Assembly (NCBI GenBank): GCA_963833585.1
Contig: CAWHYF010000006.1
Span: forward strand, 744,001 to 808,000
Direction of reading: 5' to 3'
DNA from: Bog-756 sp963833585
Lineage (GTDB): Bacteria; Actinomycetota; Acidimicrobiia; Acidimicrobiales; RAAP-2
Length of the DNA: 64,000 nucleotides
In this document: positions 1 to 9,035 of the stretch, in pieces
How the letters are laid out: every line of letters starts with the position of its first letter
Position numbering within the stretch: the stretch's first letter is position 1
The notes under the pieces: model-generated
Database searches by the model: none
Told to the model about the DNA's origin: nothing
What the model saw: only the letters and a program-made list of their open reading frames with translations
Made by a program: the position numbers and the translations under genes

Positions 1-144
1 ACTCGCGGCCGACCGACCCGTTCACATCTCATTCCAAGGTGGCGAGATCGGGACGGAGGCGCCAGACCGGCCGGGCCACGGCTTGGCGTAACCGACGCTG
101 GTTCTGTAGGTTGCCCATGACGGCGGCACACCGAAGGGACAGCG

Positions 145-2409
145 ATGGGGAGATGGCGACTGGCGGGAGCGGTGGTGGGCGCGGCCGTAGTGGGAGTTTC
201 GAGTCTGGCGATGGTGCAGGTGTCGGCGAGTCCGGTGTACAGCAGTCTGTTGACCAGGGTCCCGTACGTGACCGATCTGCAGCGGACCACGGCCGAGGTG
301 AATTGGTCGGAGAACACGTCAGCCCGCGGCTACGTCACCTATGGCCAGGCCGGCAACTGCACCGCTACGAAGACGGCCACGGTGTCGACCAAACTGCCGC
401 CGTTCGTCCCGACCGCCGGCGGCGGCTCGGACACCACGGACCAGTACAAGGTCAATGGGGTGGGCCAGTGGCAGTCGTCGATCGAGTTGACCGGTCTCAG
501 CGCCGGCACGAGCTACTGCTACGAGGCGTTCTCGAGCACAGGCGCTCTGCTCGCCCCGAGCCAGTCGTTCTCGACGCTGGACGCCACGCTGCCCTCGACT
601 GGCCTGACCTTCGACGTGGTAGCTGACCTCGGTGAGACCAATGGGGCCGACGAGTCAGCCGGCTTCGTGAACCAGAACCAGGCCAACATCGACAGCGAGA
701 TCGGACAGTCCAGAGCCAAGTTCCTGGTCACCGCCGGCGACGTGGCCTACAGCGGTGGGACCTCCTCCAACTACGGCAACCTGACGGCCAAGCCGACCTC
801 GGCCACCGATGAGACCAGCAACATCTTCGGGCCCAGCTACTGGCCGGCGACCGGCGGCATCCCGACGTACCAGGCCAGCGGCAACCACGGCCAGATCAAC
901 ACCGGCCTCCGGACGTTCCCCGAGGAGACGACGGCTCAGTCCACCGGTGGGGTCTACGACTACGTCACCTACCCGGCCATCGCTGGCCTGGCGCCGGCCA
1001 CGGCCACGCCCGACGACTGGTACGCCGTGCAGGATGGCAACGTCCGGATCTACGTCCTCGACGCCGCCTGGTCCGACGGGGCCGCCTATCTGAACACCAC
1101 CTCAGCCACCGGCTCGGCCTGCCCGGCGAACCAGTCCGAATGCGAGGGCTACCAGATCGAGGCGGCGGAGCACTGGGGCCAGTCCTCGAAGGAGATGACC
1201 TGGCTGAAGCAGGACCTGGCCGCGCATCCGAGCCAGATCAAGTTCGCCGTCTTCCACTATCCGCTGACCAGCCTGCAGACCGACCAGCAGTCCGATGTCT
1301 ACCTGGACACGACCCTCGAGCCGGTCCTGAAAGGCGCCGGAGTGTCGATGGCCTTTGACGGCCACGCCCACACGTACCAGCGGTTCGTGCCCAACGCCGG
1401 GTCGAACCAGTTGATCAGCTACGTCAGCGGGGGAGGAGGCGGGGTTCTGCAGCCGGTCGACGGCAACACCGATACGCACGGCCTGTGCGCCGGAGAGCTG
1501 TCCCAGGCCAATGTCTACGCCATTGGCCACAGCAGCAGCCAGGGCTCCGCCTGCTCGACGGGCAACGTCCTGGGTAACGGCCATTCGATCACGCCGGCGC
1601 AGGTCTACAACTTCCTGAAGGTCAACGTCACCGGCAACGTGATCACGGTGAGCCCCACCAACGCGCTCGGCCGGGTGTTCGACCAGCAGACGTACACCGT
1701 CTCGGGAGGAGTGACGACTCTGGGCGGCGGCACCACGTCTCCGACGTCGACGACCACCTCTACGACATCAACCACGACCACGACCACCACGACCGGCACC
1801 CCGCCGCCTCCGACCGGCATCAAGCTGGTCACCAGTGCGGGGGCCTCGGGCCCGACGGTCACACTGCCCCAGGCGGCTCCAGCCGGCGATCTGCTGGTCC
1901 TCAGCGCCAGTCAGTACACCGGCACCACGAACCACATCTCCGGGGTCTCCGACAACGCGGGGGATACCTGGCACCTGGTCGTGGCTCCAGACTCGAGCGG
2001 CCACAACAGCGAGGGTGAGCTCTGGTACACCTACGCCCTGGGCTCGGTCTCGGCCGTCACCGCCGCGACCACTGCGCCGTCGATAGCCACGGAGGTGCAG
2101 GTCTTCAGTGGCGTGAAGTCCGGATCACCGCCGACCTCCGGTTCCACTTCCGCGACAGGGACGGCGGCATCAGCTTCGGCTGCGGCCGGCAGCCTGGAGG
2201 TCGGGTTCATAGCCGGCCACGGCAACGCTGAGCCGATCACCCTGGGCGGTGGTCTCACGCCTCAGTCTCAGGTCCAGTCGGCTCCCGGCACCAGCATCAG
2301 CACGCTCATCACCGGCTACGAGTCCCCGGGCGGGTCCGGTACGTTCAGCGGCACGTTCGGGACCGCCATGTACTGGGCCTCAGGTGTCGCGGTCTTCCCC
2401 GCCGCCTAG
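145..2409 (+). CDS. Secreted purple-acid-phosphatase-like metallophosphoesterase
   Basis: This is a 754-residue exported phosphoesterase, expected to hydrolyse phosphomonoesters outside the membrane. Residues 1-29 form a signal peptide (basic start, hydrophobic core, ASA-type cleavage region). A fibronectin-III-like domain follows (about 35-145), then a calcineurin-like metallophosphoesterase domain with GDVAYSG, GNHG and FDGHAHTYQR metal-ligand motifs. A Thr-rich linker (about 1731-1815) joins it to a C-terminal beta-rich domain of about 200 residues that I do not recognise and that may bind wall or polymer. The ATG at 145 is chosen because AAGGGA lies just upstream and the signal peptide begins there. 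An overlapping frame starting at 39 is a shadow. Confidence 0.88.
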   Translation: MGRWRLAGAVVGAAVVGVSSLAMVQVSASPVYSSLLTRVPYVTDLQRTTAEVNWSENTSARGYVTYGQAGNCTATKTATVSTKLPPFVPTAGGGSDTTDQYKVNGVGQWQSSIELTGLSAGTSYCYEAFSSTGALLAPSQSFSTLDATLPSTGLTFDVVADLGETNGADESAGFVNQNQANIDSEIGQSRAKFLVTAGDVAYSGGTSSNYGNLTAKPTSATDETSNIFGPSYWPATGGIPTYQASGNHGQINTGLRTFPEETTAQSTGGVYDYVTYPAIAGLAPATATPDDWYAVQDGNVRIYVLDAAWSDGAAYLNTTSATGSACPANQSECEGYQIEAAEHWGQSSKEMTWLKQDLAAHPSQIKFAVFHYPLTSLQTDQQSDVYLDTTLEPVLKGAGVSMAFDGHAHTYQRFVPNAGSNQLISYVSGGGGGVLQPVDGNTDTHGLCAGELSQANVYAIGHSSSQGSACSTGNVLGNGHSITPAQVYNFLKVNVTGNVITVSPTNALGRVFDQQTYTVSGGVTTLGGGTTSPTSTTTSTTSTTTTTTTTGTPPPPTGIKLVTSAGASGPTVTLPQAAPAGDLLVLSASQYTGTTNHISGVSDNAGDTWHLVVAPDSSGHNSEGELWYTYALGSVSAVTAATTAPSIATEVQVFSGVKSGSPPTSGSTSATGTAASASAAAGSLEVGFIAGHGNAEPITLGGGLTPQSQVQSAPGTSISTLITGYESPGGSGTFSGTFGTAMYWASGVAVFPAA

Positions 2410-2480
2410 CGCGGGCGCCCTGCCGTTGGCAACCACGGTTCCCAGCCCCTGTTGGAGCGGTGCGAGACCCGGACCGAGGA

Positions 2481-2687
2481 TCAGCTCCTCTGGTATCGGT
2501 CCCGTGGCCACCCGTCGTAGACCCTGATCCCGTCCGGTCGGTCGTCCGGCTCCACCCGCGGACAGGTGCAGAGATCGTCCGAGTCGGATGTCATGCTGGA
2601 GGGATTGCCGGCGGCGCGGTTGCCCCTCTGGTCGATGAGCTGGATCCCGTCACACACCCGGCAGTGTTCCCAGTGGTAGTGAAGCAT
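2481..2687 (-). CDS. Small Cys/His-rich protein, 68 residues
   Basis: This short ORF has a strong Shine-Dalgarno sequence: GGGGAGG sits four bases before the ATG at 2687. The protein starts with a His-rich stretch (HYHWEHCRVCDG, about residues 3-14) containing a CxxC pair and has a second CxC pair near residues 40-42. That makes a four-Cys site that could bind zinc or an Fe-S cluster. There is no membrane segment. I recognise no family. It points away from the unknown gene at 2944 and the two may share a promoter region. The main support is the ribosome site and the Cys spacing. Confidence 0.5.
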   Translation of the reverse strand: MLHYHWEHCRVCDGIQLIDQRGNRAAGNPSSMTSDSDDLCTCPRVEPDDRPDGIRVYDGWPRDRYQRS

Positions 2688-2943
2688 GTCGCCTCCCCGC
2701 CACGTCTCGACACGCCCGGGCCGACCATGGCGGGTGGCGTCCACCGGCCCAGGCTCTTCTCCTGTATCGACAACATGGGATGTCGCCTTGAGGCGCCCCC
2801 GCCGGGGCCCCGCCCGTCTCCGTGGGCCAGGGTTTGGGACGCCGCACCCCGGGTCCGAGGTCGGCGACCCCATGTCTCCTGACGGGGAGATCGACCGGCG
2901 GTTCCGGGATGGTCCCCCAAGCAGGCCACTGGAAGGGATCGGG

Positions 2944-4302
2944 ATGGCGAAACCGGCTGGCCACATCGTCCAGCCCCGGTCCGGACACCTGTCCAACAGT
3001 GCCCTACGATGCACGGGTGACCCCCACCCCAACCGCCCGGTGACTGCAGGATCGGGGCTCGCCCGGCTCAGCCGTGACGAGCTGAGCCGACTGGTGCCCG
3101 AGTACCTGCTGGCCGGACACCTCATCGACCGGGCCGGCATGCCCCACCTCATCGGGGCGTTCGGGCGGGAGGTGATGCGTGACATCGCCATCGAGGAGTG
3201 GATGGGAGCAAGCCCCGTCTACACCCGGCGCACCCAACAGGCCCTCGGGTTCGGGGGGGATTCGGTCGAGACCATCTTCAAGGGTCTCCAGATCGACGTG
3301 GGGGCACCACCCCAGTTCATGGACTTCCGCTACCAGGTCACCGACCATGACCACGGGGAGTTCTGGCTGGACCATTGCGGGGCCCTCATGGACGTGGAAC
3401 CGATGGGGCCGGAGTACGTCGTCGCCATGTGCCACGACATCGAAGATCCGACCTTCGACGCCACCGCCACCGCCACCAATCCCCGGGCCCAGGTCCGCCC
3501 GATCCACCGTCCGCCCCGGGTGCCGTCCGACCGGGTGCCCCACTGCCACTGGACGGTCACCATCGCTGACACCCATCCCGTCCTCCCGGTTCCCGCCGAG
3601 GCCGAGGCCATGGCTGCCACCCGGGCCGCCACCCTCGAACTGGCGCCCATCGATCCTGACGACCCGGGTCGCCACCACTACCGAGGGCCCCTCCTCGCCG
3701 ACCTCCAGTTCTCCGAATGGTCGGCTTCGGCCCTGCGTCGGATCGCCGGCGAAGCCTGCCTTCAGGGTCACCTGCTGGTCCTGTCCTTCCTGGCCGCCAC
3801 CCGCAAGCGGACCGCCTCCGACGAGGCGGCCGTCGAATTCGGTCGGCGCCAGTTCACCGGTGTCGCCGGCGTGGTGGCGGGACGGCTCCAGGAGGCGCTG
3901 GAGTTGCCTCCGAGTCTGCACGGGGCGGCAGGGCTGCTGGCCATCCATCCCGGGCTGCAGCCCTACGAGTACGTCGGTTGCGATGTCGAGCTCGGGGACC
4001 ACCTGATGCTCCGACTGGGCCGCGAGACCGACGCCGTGGCCGACGGGGCCTGGCCGTCGATGCTGGACGGCGACCACCTGGGCCCCCTGGACGCCATGGT
4101 CCGGGCCATCGACGGGCGCTTCCGGTGTGAGCCTGTCTCGGACGATCACGCGGGTCTGGTCGTGGAAGTCGTTCAAGGAACCACCGAGACGCCGCTACCG
4201 GACGAGGTGAAATTGACCCGCTTCAGTACCGGTGCCACCCACCGGTTCGAAGACCGGGGCACTCCGGTGGCAATCCGGGTGGCAGGTGCAACCGCCCCTT
4301 GA
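2944..4302 (+). CDS. Conserved-looking protein of unknown function, about 452 residues
   Basis: A long GC3-rich reading frame without a recognised family. The body, from about LSRDELSRL (near 3064) onward, looks globular and has a His/Cys-rich centre (HDHGEFWLDHCGALMDVEP, about 3349-3405; MCHDIEDP; later HCHW) that could hold a metal or cofactor. No signal peptide or membrane segment is seen. ATG 2944 is preceded by GGAAGGGA at suitable spacing and is my choice, but the first 30 residues look unlike the rest. In-frame GTG 3040 would start closer to the globular part. The gene converges on 4310-5038 with a 7-base gap. Confidence 0.6.
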   Translation: MAKPAGHIVQPRSGHLSNSALRCTGDPHPNRPVTAGSGLARLSRDELSRLVPEYLLAGHLIDRAGMPHLIGAFGREVMRDIAIEEWMGASPVYTRRTQQALGFGGDSVETIFKGLQIDVGAPPQFMDFRYQVTDHDHGEFWLDHCGALMDVEPMGPEYVVAMCHDIEDPTFDATATATNPRAQVRPIHRPPRVPSDRVPHCHWTVTIADTHPVLPVPAEAEAMAATRAATLELAPIDPDDPGRHHYRGPLLADLQFSEWSASALRRIAGEACLQGHLLVLSFLAATRKRTASDEAAVEFGRRQFTGVAGVVAGRLQEALELPPSLHGAAGLLAIHPGLQPYEYVGCDVELGDHLMLRLGRETDAVADGAWPSMLDGDHLGPLDAMVRAIDGRFRCEPVSDDHAGLVVEVVQGTTETPLPDEVKLTRFSTGATHRFEDRGTPVAIRVAGATAP

Positions 4303-4309
4303 GCCAGGC

Positions 4310-5038
4310 CTACTTGGCCACCGCCCGCTTGCGGATCTTCCGGCAGGACATCCCCAGGGACTCGAGAACCCGGCTGGCCTCCTGCGCCGGGACGGTGACC
4401 TCGACCGGGGCCTCCCAGGCAGAGTCGCCATCCGGGGCGGTGAGGTGGAGGGTCTGATCGAATCCGACCCGAAGCTGGACGTCACCGATGTCGATGGTCA
4501 CATTCCGATCGAGCAGCATCCGGCAGAACGTTCCACGCAGCTCCACCAGGAGCTCGCGGCGGTTGTGGGCGAACAGCTCCAGTCCGTCCTCGGCCAGTCC
4601 GACCGGGATGCCGGTCCCGGCCGGGGGATGGAGCACCGCCACGGCCGCACTGTCCAGCCGCTCTGCCCGCCGGCTCGGCACCAGACCGGTGGACACGCCG
4701 AGCGCCAGCTGGGCGAGCCGACGGACGACCCGTTCGATCTCGTCGGCGCCCTCCTCTGCGGCATCCACCTCGACGAGGATGACGGAAGGCAGATCCACGG
4801 TCGGGTCGGGATCGTGAAGGAGGCCGTCCGCCCGCTCGGCCAGCGCCAACACGTCAAAGAGATCCTGCTCCAACCGATCGAGCAGCGAAGGCAGGCCGGG
4901 CGCGGGGATGGGATCCTCGCCGGCCTGGTAGCGAACATCCTCGATCTCACTCGCCAGGCTCTTGCCCAGCAGCCACGCCCGGGAGGCCCGCAGCCCCGCG
5001 GCGTTCGCCCTGTTGGCCAGACACTCGTCCGTCATCAC
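4310..5038 (-). CDS. Hypothetical cytoplasmic protein, 242 residues
   Basis: I recognise no family. The protein is acidic, mixed alpha/beta, with no membrane segment or export signal, and it ends in a basic tail (CRKIRKRAVAK). The N-terminal half is Leu- and Glu-rich and probably helical; the C-terminal half has alternating strands (VTIDIGDVQLRVGF, APVEVTVPAQEASRV). The listed start is GTG 5038 with a GGGGG run a few bases upstream; ATG 5035 is the next codon and equally possible. Its 3' end nearly touches the convergent unknown gene. Confidence 0.6.
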   Translation of the reverse strand: MMTDECLANRANAAGLRASRAWLLGKSLASEIEDVRYQAGEDPIPAPGLPSLLDRLEQDLFDVLALAERADGLLHDPDPTVDLPSVILVEVDAAEEGADEIERVVRRLAQLALGVSTGLVPSRRAERLDSAAVAVLHPPAGTGIPVGLAEDGLELFAHNRRELLVELRGTFCRMLLDRNVTIDIGDVQLRVGFDQTLHLTAPDGDSAWEAPVEVTVPAQEASRVLESLGMSCRKIRKRAVAK

Positions 5039-5325
5039 TTGCCCCCGCTCTCGACGGGCCGGGCCACCCTGCCCTGCCGTGCCCGGCTCCGCCTCACCAA
5101 GTATCCCGCCCGCGGTCCGGTAGCACTAGGTCCAGCCGCCTCTGCGGGCTCATTCGAGCACCGAGCGTGAGATCAGAGTGGAGTGCGGCGGGGTCGGATC
5201 TCACGGAACGTGGTCGATGTGGCCGGCGGGGGCCGACCGGGTCCGGATGCAACCTGGTCACCCTTCGATACTCGGCCCGCCGGTCCATCGCCGGCCCGAG
5301 CGGAACACCGTGGCATTGTGGCCGG

Positions 5326-5736
5326 GTGACCTACGACCACATCATCTCCGATGTCGTTCAGGCCGTCGAGGCCGTCGGGGCGGCGATCATGGTGGTCGGT
5401 GGAGCGTGGGCCCTGGTCGACTACGCCGGCTCGATGGTCCGGTCCTCCGCCGAACCGGGAGCCGACGCCTACCGGAAGCTGCGCCGGCGGCTCGGCCACG
5501 TCATTCTGCTCGGTCTCGAGGTCCTGATCGTCGGGGACATTGTGCGGACCATCATCGTCAGTCCCACGGTGGAGAGCGTGGCGGCCCTCGGGCTGATCGT
5601 CCTCATCCGAATCGTCCTCAGCTTCTCGCTCGAAGTGGAGATCGACGGCGTCTGGCCGTGGAGTGCTTGGCGCCTGACGTCGACCTCGGGCGATGGCGAA
5701 CCGCCCCCTTCGAGGGGCTCGGGACCGCCGGTGTAA
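5326..5736 (+). CDS. DUF1622 family membrane protein
   Basis: A 136-residue integral membrane protein resembling the DUF1622 family. It has three hydrophobic segments (about residues 8-32, 60-78 and 85-108) separated by a basic loop (AYRKLRRRLGH). The last segment leads into a conserved-looking LSFSLEVEIDG motif. I start it at GTG 5326, which gives the usual family length of about 120-140 residues; extending upstream to 5167 would add an unrelated soluble leader. CATTGT lies six bases before the GTG, as expected for the -10 of a leaderless transcript. The function of the family is unknown. Confidence 0.75.
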   Translation: MTYDHIISDVVQAVEAVGAAIMVVGGAWALVDYAGSMVRSSAEPGADAYRKLRRRLGHVILLGLEVLIVGDIVRTIIVSPTVESVAALGLIVLIRIVLSFSLEVEIDGVWPWSAWRLTSTSGDGEPPPSRGSGPPV

Positions 5737-5856
5737 CGAACTCCCCCGCGTGAGCGGCCTGGGCTGCGACCCGGTCCGGGGCCGGATGCCGCTCGGCGGA
5801 GTCCCAGCGGCGGCGACAGCCCGGTCGTCGACCAGGACGGACGCCAGCCGCCGCCC

Positions 5857-6465
5857 TCAGCGCCGCTCCTCCCGGACGATCTTGATCCGGTGCCAGAACA
5901 GGACGGCCACGGCGATGACCACCAGCACGGCGGCCACGTACCCGGCGTAGCTGAAGGCCTTCAGCACGTGGCTGTAGCTGGCCCCCAGGGAGTAGCCCAG
6001 GCTGGTCAGGGCGGTGCACCAGATGGCGCAGCCGATCACCGTGAAGACCAGGAACTTGGTCACGGCCATCTCGCCCAGCCCGGCGGCGAAGGAGACGAAG
6101 GAGCGCAACAGGGGGATGAACCGGCCGAACAGGACCACCGGGTCGCCCCGGCGGGCGAACCAGGCCTCGGCCCGGTCGAGGTCCCGGTGGGTGAGCAGGA
6201 CGTACTTGCCGAAGCGGTCCACCAGGGGCCGGCCCCCGAAGTAGCCGATCAGGTAGCCGGCCAGGGAGCCCAACACCTCGGCCAGGGTGGCCACCACGAT
6301 CACCGCCACCAGGTTCAGGTGGTGGGGCTCGTTGGGGATCTGGCCGCTGGCCAGCACCCCGCCGTAGATGATGGCCACCTCGGCCCCGACCGGCAGTCCC
6401 ATCGAGGAGATGAAGCTCAAGGCGAACACCGCCAGGTAGCCCCAGGTCTCGAGAAAGTGCTCCAT
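5857..6465 (-). CDS. DedA family membrane protein
   Basis: A 202-residue DedA/SNARE-associated family protein. DedA proteins are flippase-like membrane proteins linked to undecaprenyl-phosphate and phospholipid recycling and to membrane potential. Diagnostic features include the early acidic/Gly segment (SSMGLPVGAEVAIIYGG), the re-entrant motif LFGRFIPLLRSFVSFAAG with two Arg, and about five hydrophobic segments. The ATG at 6465 has GGAG a few bases upstream and begins at the family's usual MEHFLETWGYL position. The longer frame up to 6771 is non-coding extension. Confidence 0.9.
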   Translation of the reverse strand: MEHFLETWGYLAVFALSFISSMGLPVGAEVAIIYGGVLASGQIPNEPHHLNLVAVIVVATLAEVLGSLAGYLIGYFGGRPLVDRFGKYVLLTHRDLDRAEAWFARRGDPVVLFGRFIPLLRSFVSFAAGLGEMAVTKFLVFTVIGCAIWCTALTSLGYSLGASYSHVLKAFSYAGYVAAVLVVIAVAVLFWHRIKIVREERR

Positions 6466-6769
6466 CGGTCTCCGAATTCGACGTGGTGATCGGGCGGGAC
6501 GCCCGGGCAGGGCGAGCCGCCGGGCCACCGGTAGCTTGGTGAGGGAACCTGACGCGTGCATGACGTGAGATCCGACGGGCGGGCGGCGCACCCCCTGGTC
6601 AAGGCGTACCGGTCGAGCAGACATCCACCGGCCCGACCTCGGGTGCCATCGGTGTCCGTCCGGCCCTGCAGTCGGACCCCTCCCGGCGCGTACCAACTCG
6701 GAGCCGACCTGAGTAACGTCGGAGACGCACCAGCGGGCCCCCGCACCTCCCCCACGAGCGCTTGGAGCC
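6466..6769. other. Divergent intergenic region between dedA-like gene and L,D-transpeptidase
   Basis: 304 bases separate the two divergent starts. I found no convincing gene. The right end holds GGAG just before ATG 6770. I looked for a ydaO-like riboswitch, which precedes cell-wall enzyme genes in many actinobacteria, and could not make one out by eye. Confidence 0.5.
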
Positions 6770-7942
6770 ATGGCCGACTACAAGATCCTCGTTCCTCCGC
6801 CCCGGCGCCACCGGCGAATCTGGATCGCCGTCGGGATCACCCTGGCGTTGGTGCTGGTGGCCGCCGGAGCCTTCGTCGCCGGTCGCCACCACGGGAAGTC
6901 GGGTGCCTCGGTGCTGGCCGGAGGCCGCCCGGCCGCCAGTACCGTCCCGCCCACTCCGTTCGCCGTGGTCTCGACCATCCCGACGGCGGGCGCCACCGAG
7001 GTTCCTTCGAACCAGGTGGTCACGGTGAACCTCTCCGTGCCGGTCTCCCCCGTTACCGGTACCCCCACCTTCTCCCCACCGGTGAACGGGACCTGGCGGA
7101 AGTCCGGCCCGAGGTCGCTGGAGTTCGACGCCGCCGCTCCGTTCGTCCCCACCGCCACCGAGACCCTGACCATCCCGTCCGGTGCGGCCGGTCCGCAGAG
7201 CGCCCGGGGAGCGCAGCTGGCCGCGCCGGTCACGGTGACCTTCGGCGTGGCGCAGGCCAGCACGGAGCGGCTGCAGCAGCTGCTGGCCCAGTTGGGCTAC
7301 CTGCCGGTGACCTTCTCCCCCACCGGCGCCACCGCCCCCAACACCGCGGCCTCGACCCAGCCCGGTTCCTTCGCCTGGCGGTGGTCGACGCTCCCTCCCG
7401 ACCTGACCTCATTGTGGACCGAGGGCAGCGAGAACGTCATCACCAAGGCCGCCCTCATGACCTTCGAGAGCCAGAACGGCCTCACGGTGGACGGTCTGGC
7501 CGGCCAGAAGGTCTGGACGGCCCTTCTTGCCGACGCCGCCAACGGGAAGGGCAATCCCAGTCCCTATACGTACGCCCTGGTGTCCAAGCAGCTGCCCGAA
7601 ACCCTCACCCTGTACGTGAACGGTGCGCCCACCATGAGTGGCATCGCCGTCAACACCGGTGCCCCGGGGGCGGACACCGTGGACGGCACCTACCCGGTCT
7701 TCGAACACGTACCCAGCTCCCGGATGCAGGGGACCAACCCCGACGGCTCCACCTACGACGATCCGAACGTTCCCTGGGCCAGTTACTTCAACGGCGGGGA
7801 CGCCCTCCACGGATTCGTGCGGGCCACCTACGGCTCGCCCCAGAGCAACGGCTGCGTGGAGATGCCCGTCGCCACCGCGGCCCAGGTGTGGCCCTTGACC
7901 CCGATCGGCACCCTGGTCACGGTGGTGGGTCCGGCCACCTGA
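6770..7942 (+). CDS. Membrane-anchored L,D-transpeptidase (YkuD) with peptidoglycan-binding domain
   Basis: A 390-residue cell-wall enzyme predicted to form 3-3 peptidoglycan cross-links or attach proteins. A basic N-terminus is followed by one membrane helix (about residues 17-38). An Ig-like region (about 60-160) resembles the domain found before YkuD in actinobacterial transpeptidases. A peptidoglycan-binding-1-like helical domain follows (about 165-260; LQQLLAQLGYL and FESQNGLTVDGLAG). The catalytic YkuD domain has H347 and S359-N-G-C362-V-E. Most family members read SHGC(I/V)R, so here His-to-Asn before the Gly and Arg-to-Glu after the Cys are departures. The catalytic Cys is kept. ATG 6770 follows GGAG. 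Confidence 0.87.
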   Translation: MADYKILVPPPRRHRRIWIAVGITLALVLVAAGAFVAGRHHGKSGASVLAGGRPAASTVPPTPFAVVSTIPTAGATEVPSNQVVTVNLSVPVSPVTGTPTFSPPVNGTWRKSGPRSLEFDAAAPFVPTATETLTIPSGAAGPQSARGAQLAAPVTVTFGVAQASTERLQQLLAQLGYLPVTFSPTGATAPNTAASTQPGSFAWRWSTLPPDLTSLWTEGSENVITKAALMTFESQNGLTVDGLAGQKVWTALLADAANGKGNPSPYTYALVSKQLPETLTLYVNGAPTMSGIAVNTGAPGADTVDGTYPVFEHVPSSRMQGTNPDGSTYDDPNVPWASYFNGGDALHGFVRATYGSPQSNGCVEMPVATAAQVWPLTPIGTLVTVVGPAT

Positions 7943-8012
7943 ACCGGACGGTCGGAGCGGGTCGGCGGAGCGGACCGTAGGATCTCACCGAACGGGACCA
8001 AGAGGAGCGATC

Positions 8013-8981
8013 ATGGAGATGGAGTACCGACGTCTGGGCCAGACGGGACTGAAGGTCAGCGTGCTGTCGTTCGGCTCATGGGTCACCTTCGGCCCCCAGC
8101 TGGCCGGGAGCCCGGCCGAGCAGTGCCTGGCCGCGGCCTACGACGCCGGGGTCAACTTCTTCGACAACGCCGAGGCCTACTCGGCCGGCGAGTCGGAGCG
8201 GATCATGGGCGAGGCCATCGCCTCCCTGGGGTGGCCCCGGCACACCTACGTCCTCTCCACCAAGCTGTTCTGGGGCCTCCACAACAGCGTCAACATGCGC
8301 AACACCCTCAATCGCAAGTATCTGTTGCAGGCCATCGACGGTTCCCTGCAGCGGTTGGGCCTGGACTTCGTCGACCTGGTCTACTGCCACCGCCCCGACC
8401 CCGAGACCCCGATCGCGGAGACCGTCTGGGCCATGTCCGACATGATCACCGCGGGCAAGGCCCTCTACTGGGGCACCTCCGAGTGGTCGGCCCCGCAGAT
8501 TCGGGAGGCATGGGACTTCGCCCGGGACAACCACCTCCATCGACCGGTGGTGGAGCAGCCGCAGTACAACCTGTTCTGGCGGGATCGTGTGGAGAAGGAG
8601 TACGCCCCCCTCTACGACGACGTCGGATTGGGCCTGACCACCTGGAGTCCGCTGAGCTCGGGCCTCCTCACCGGGAAGTATCTCGACGGGGTTCCCGAGA
8701 AGTCACGGGCCACCCTGCCCGGCTACGAATGGCTGGCCAACCTGCTCACCGACCCCGAGCGCAACGAGAAGGTCCGCAGCCTCCAGACCGTCGCCGAGGA
8801 GCTCGACTGCACCCTGGCCCAGCTGGCCATCGCCTGGTGCGCCAAGAACCCCCGGGTCTCGTCGGTGATCACCGGGGCCAGCCGCGTCGAGCAGGTTCAC
8901 GAGAACCTGGCTTCCCTCGATGCGCTGGCCCAGCTGACCGACGACGTGATGAACCGAATCGACAAGATCACCGCCGGCTGA
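8013..8981 (+). CDS. Aldo/keto reductase, Kv-beta/YghZ-like
   Basis: A 322-residue NADPH-dependent aldo/keto reductase with a TIM-barrel fold. The tetrad is visible as D51 and Y56 (FFDNAEAYSAGESE), K84 (LSTKLFWG) and H126 (YCHRPDP). The opening YRRLGQTGLKVSVLSFG and the QPQYNLFWR and SPLSSGLLTGKY motifs are closest to the potassium-channel beta-subunit-like subfamily, whose bacterial members reduce toxic aldehydes such as methylglyoxal. The start ATG 8013 has an excellent AGAGGAG site. TAGGAT about 35 bases upstream could be its -10. Confidence 0.93.
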   Translation: MEMEYRRLGQTGLKVSVLSFGSWVTFGPQLAGSPAEQCLAAAYDAGVNFFDNAEAYSAGESERIMGEAIASLGWPRHTYVLSTKLFWGLHNSVNMRNTLNRKYLLQAIDGSLQRLGLDFVDLVYCHRPDPETPIAETVWAMSDMITAGKALYWGTSEWSAPQIREAWDFARDNHLHRPVVEQPQYNLFWRDRVEKEYAPLYDDVGLGLTTWSPLSSGLLTGKYLDGVPEKSRATLPGYEWLANLLTDPERNEKVRSLQTVAEELDCTLAQLAIAWCAKNPRVSSVITGASRVEQVHENLASLDALAQLTDDVMNRIDKITAG

Positions 8982-9035
8982 GTCGAGCGGTGGGACGGGA
9001 TCGACCCCCGCGGCCCTCGGCCGATCGCCGCCCTC

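Noticed and set aside
6466..6769. ydaO-type riboswitch before the L,D-transpeptidase
   Set aside because: I could not identify its conserved helices by eye; a covariance search would be needed to support it.
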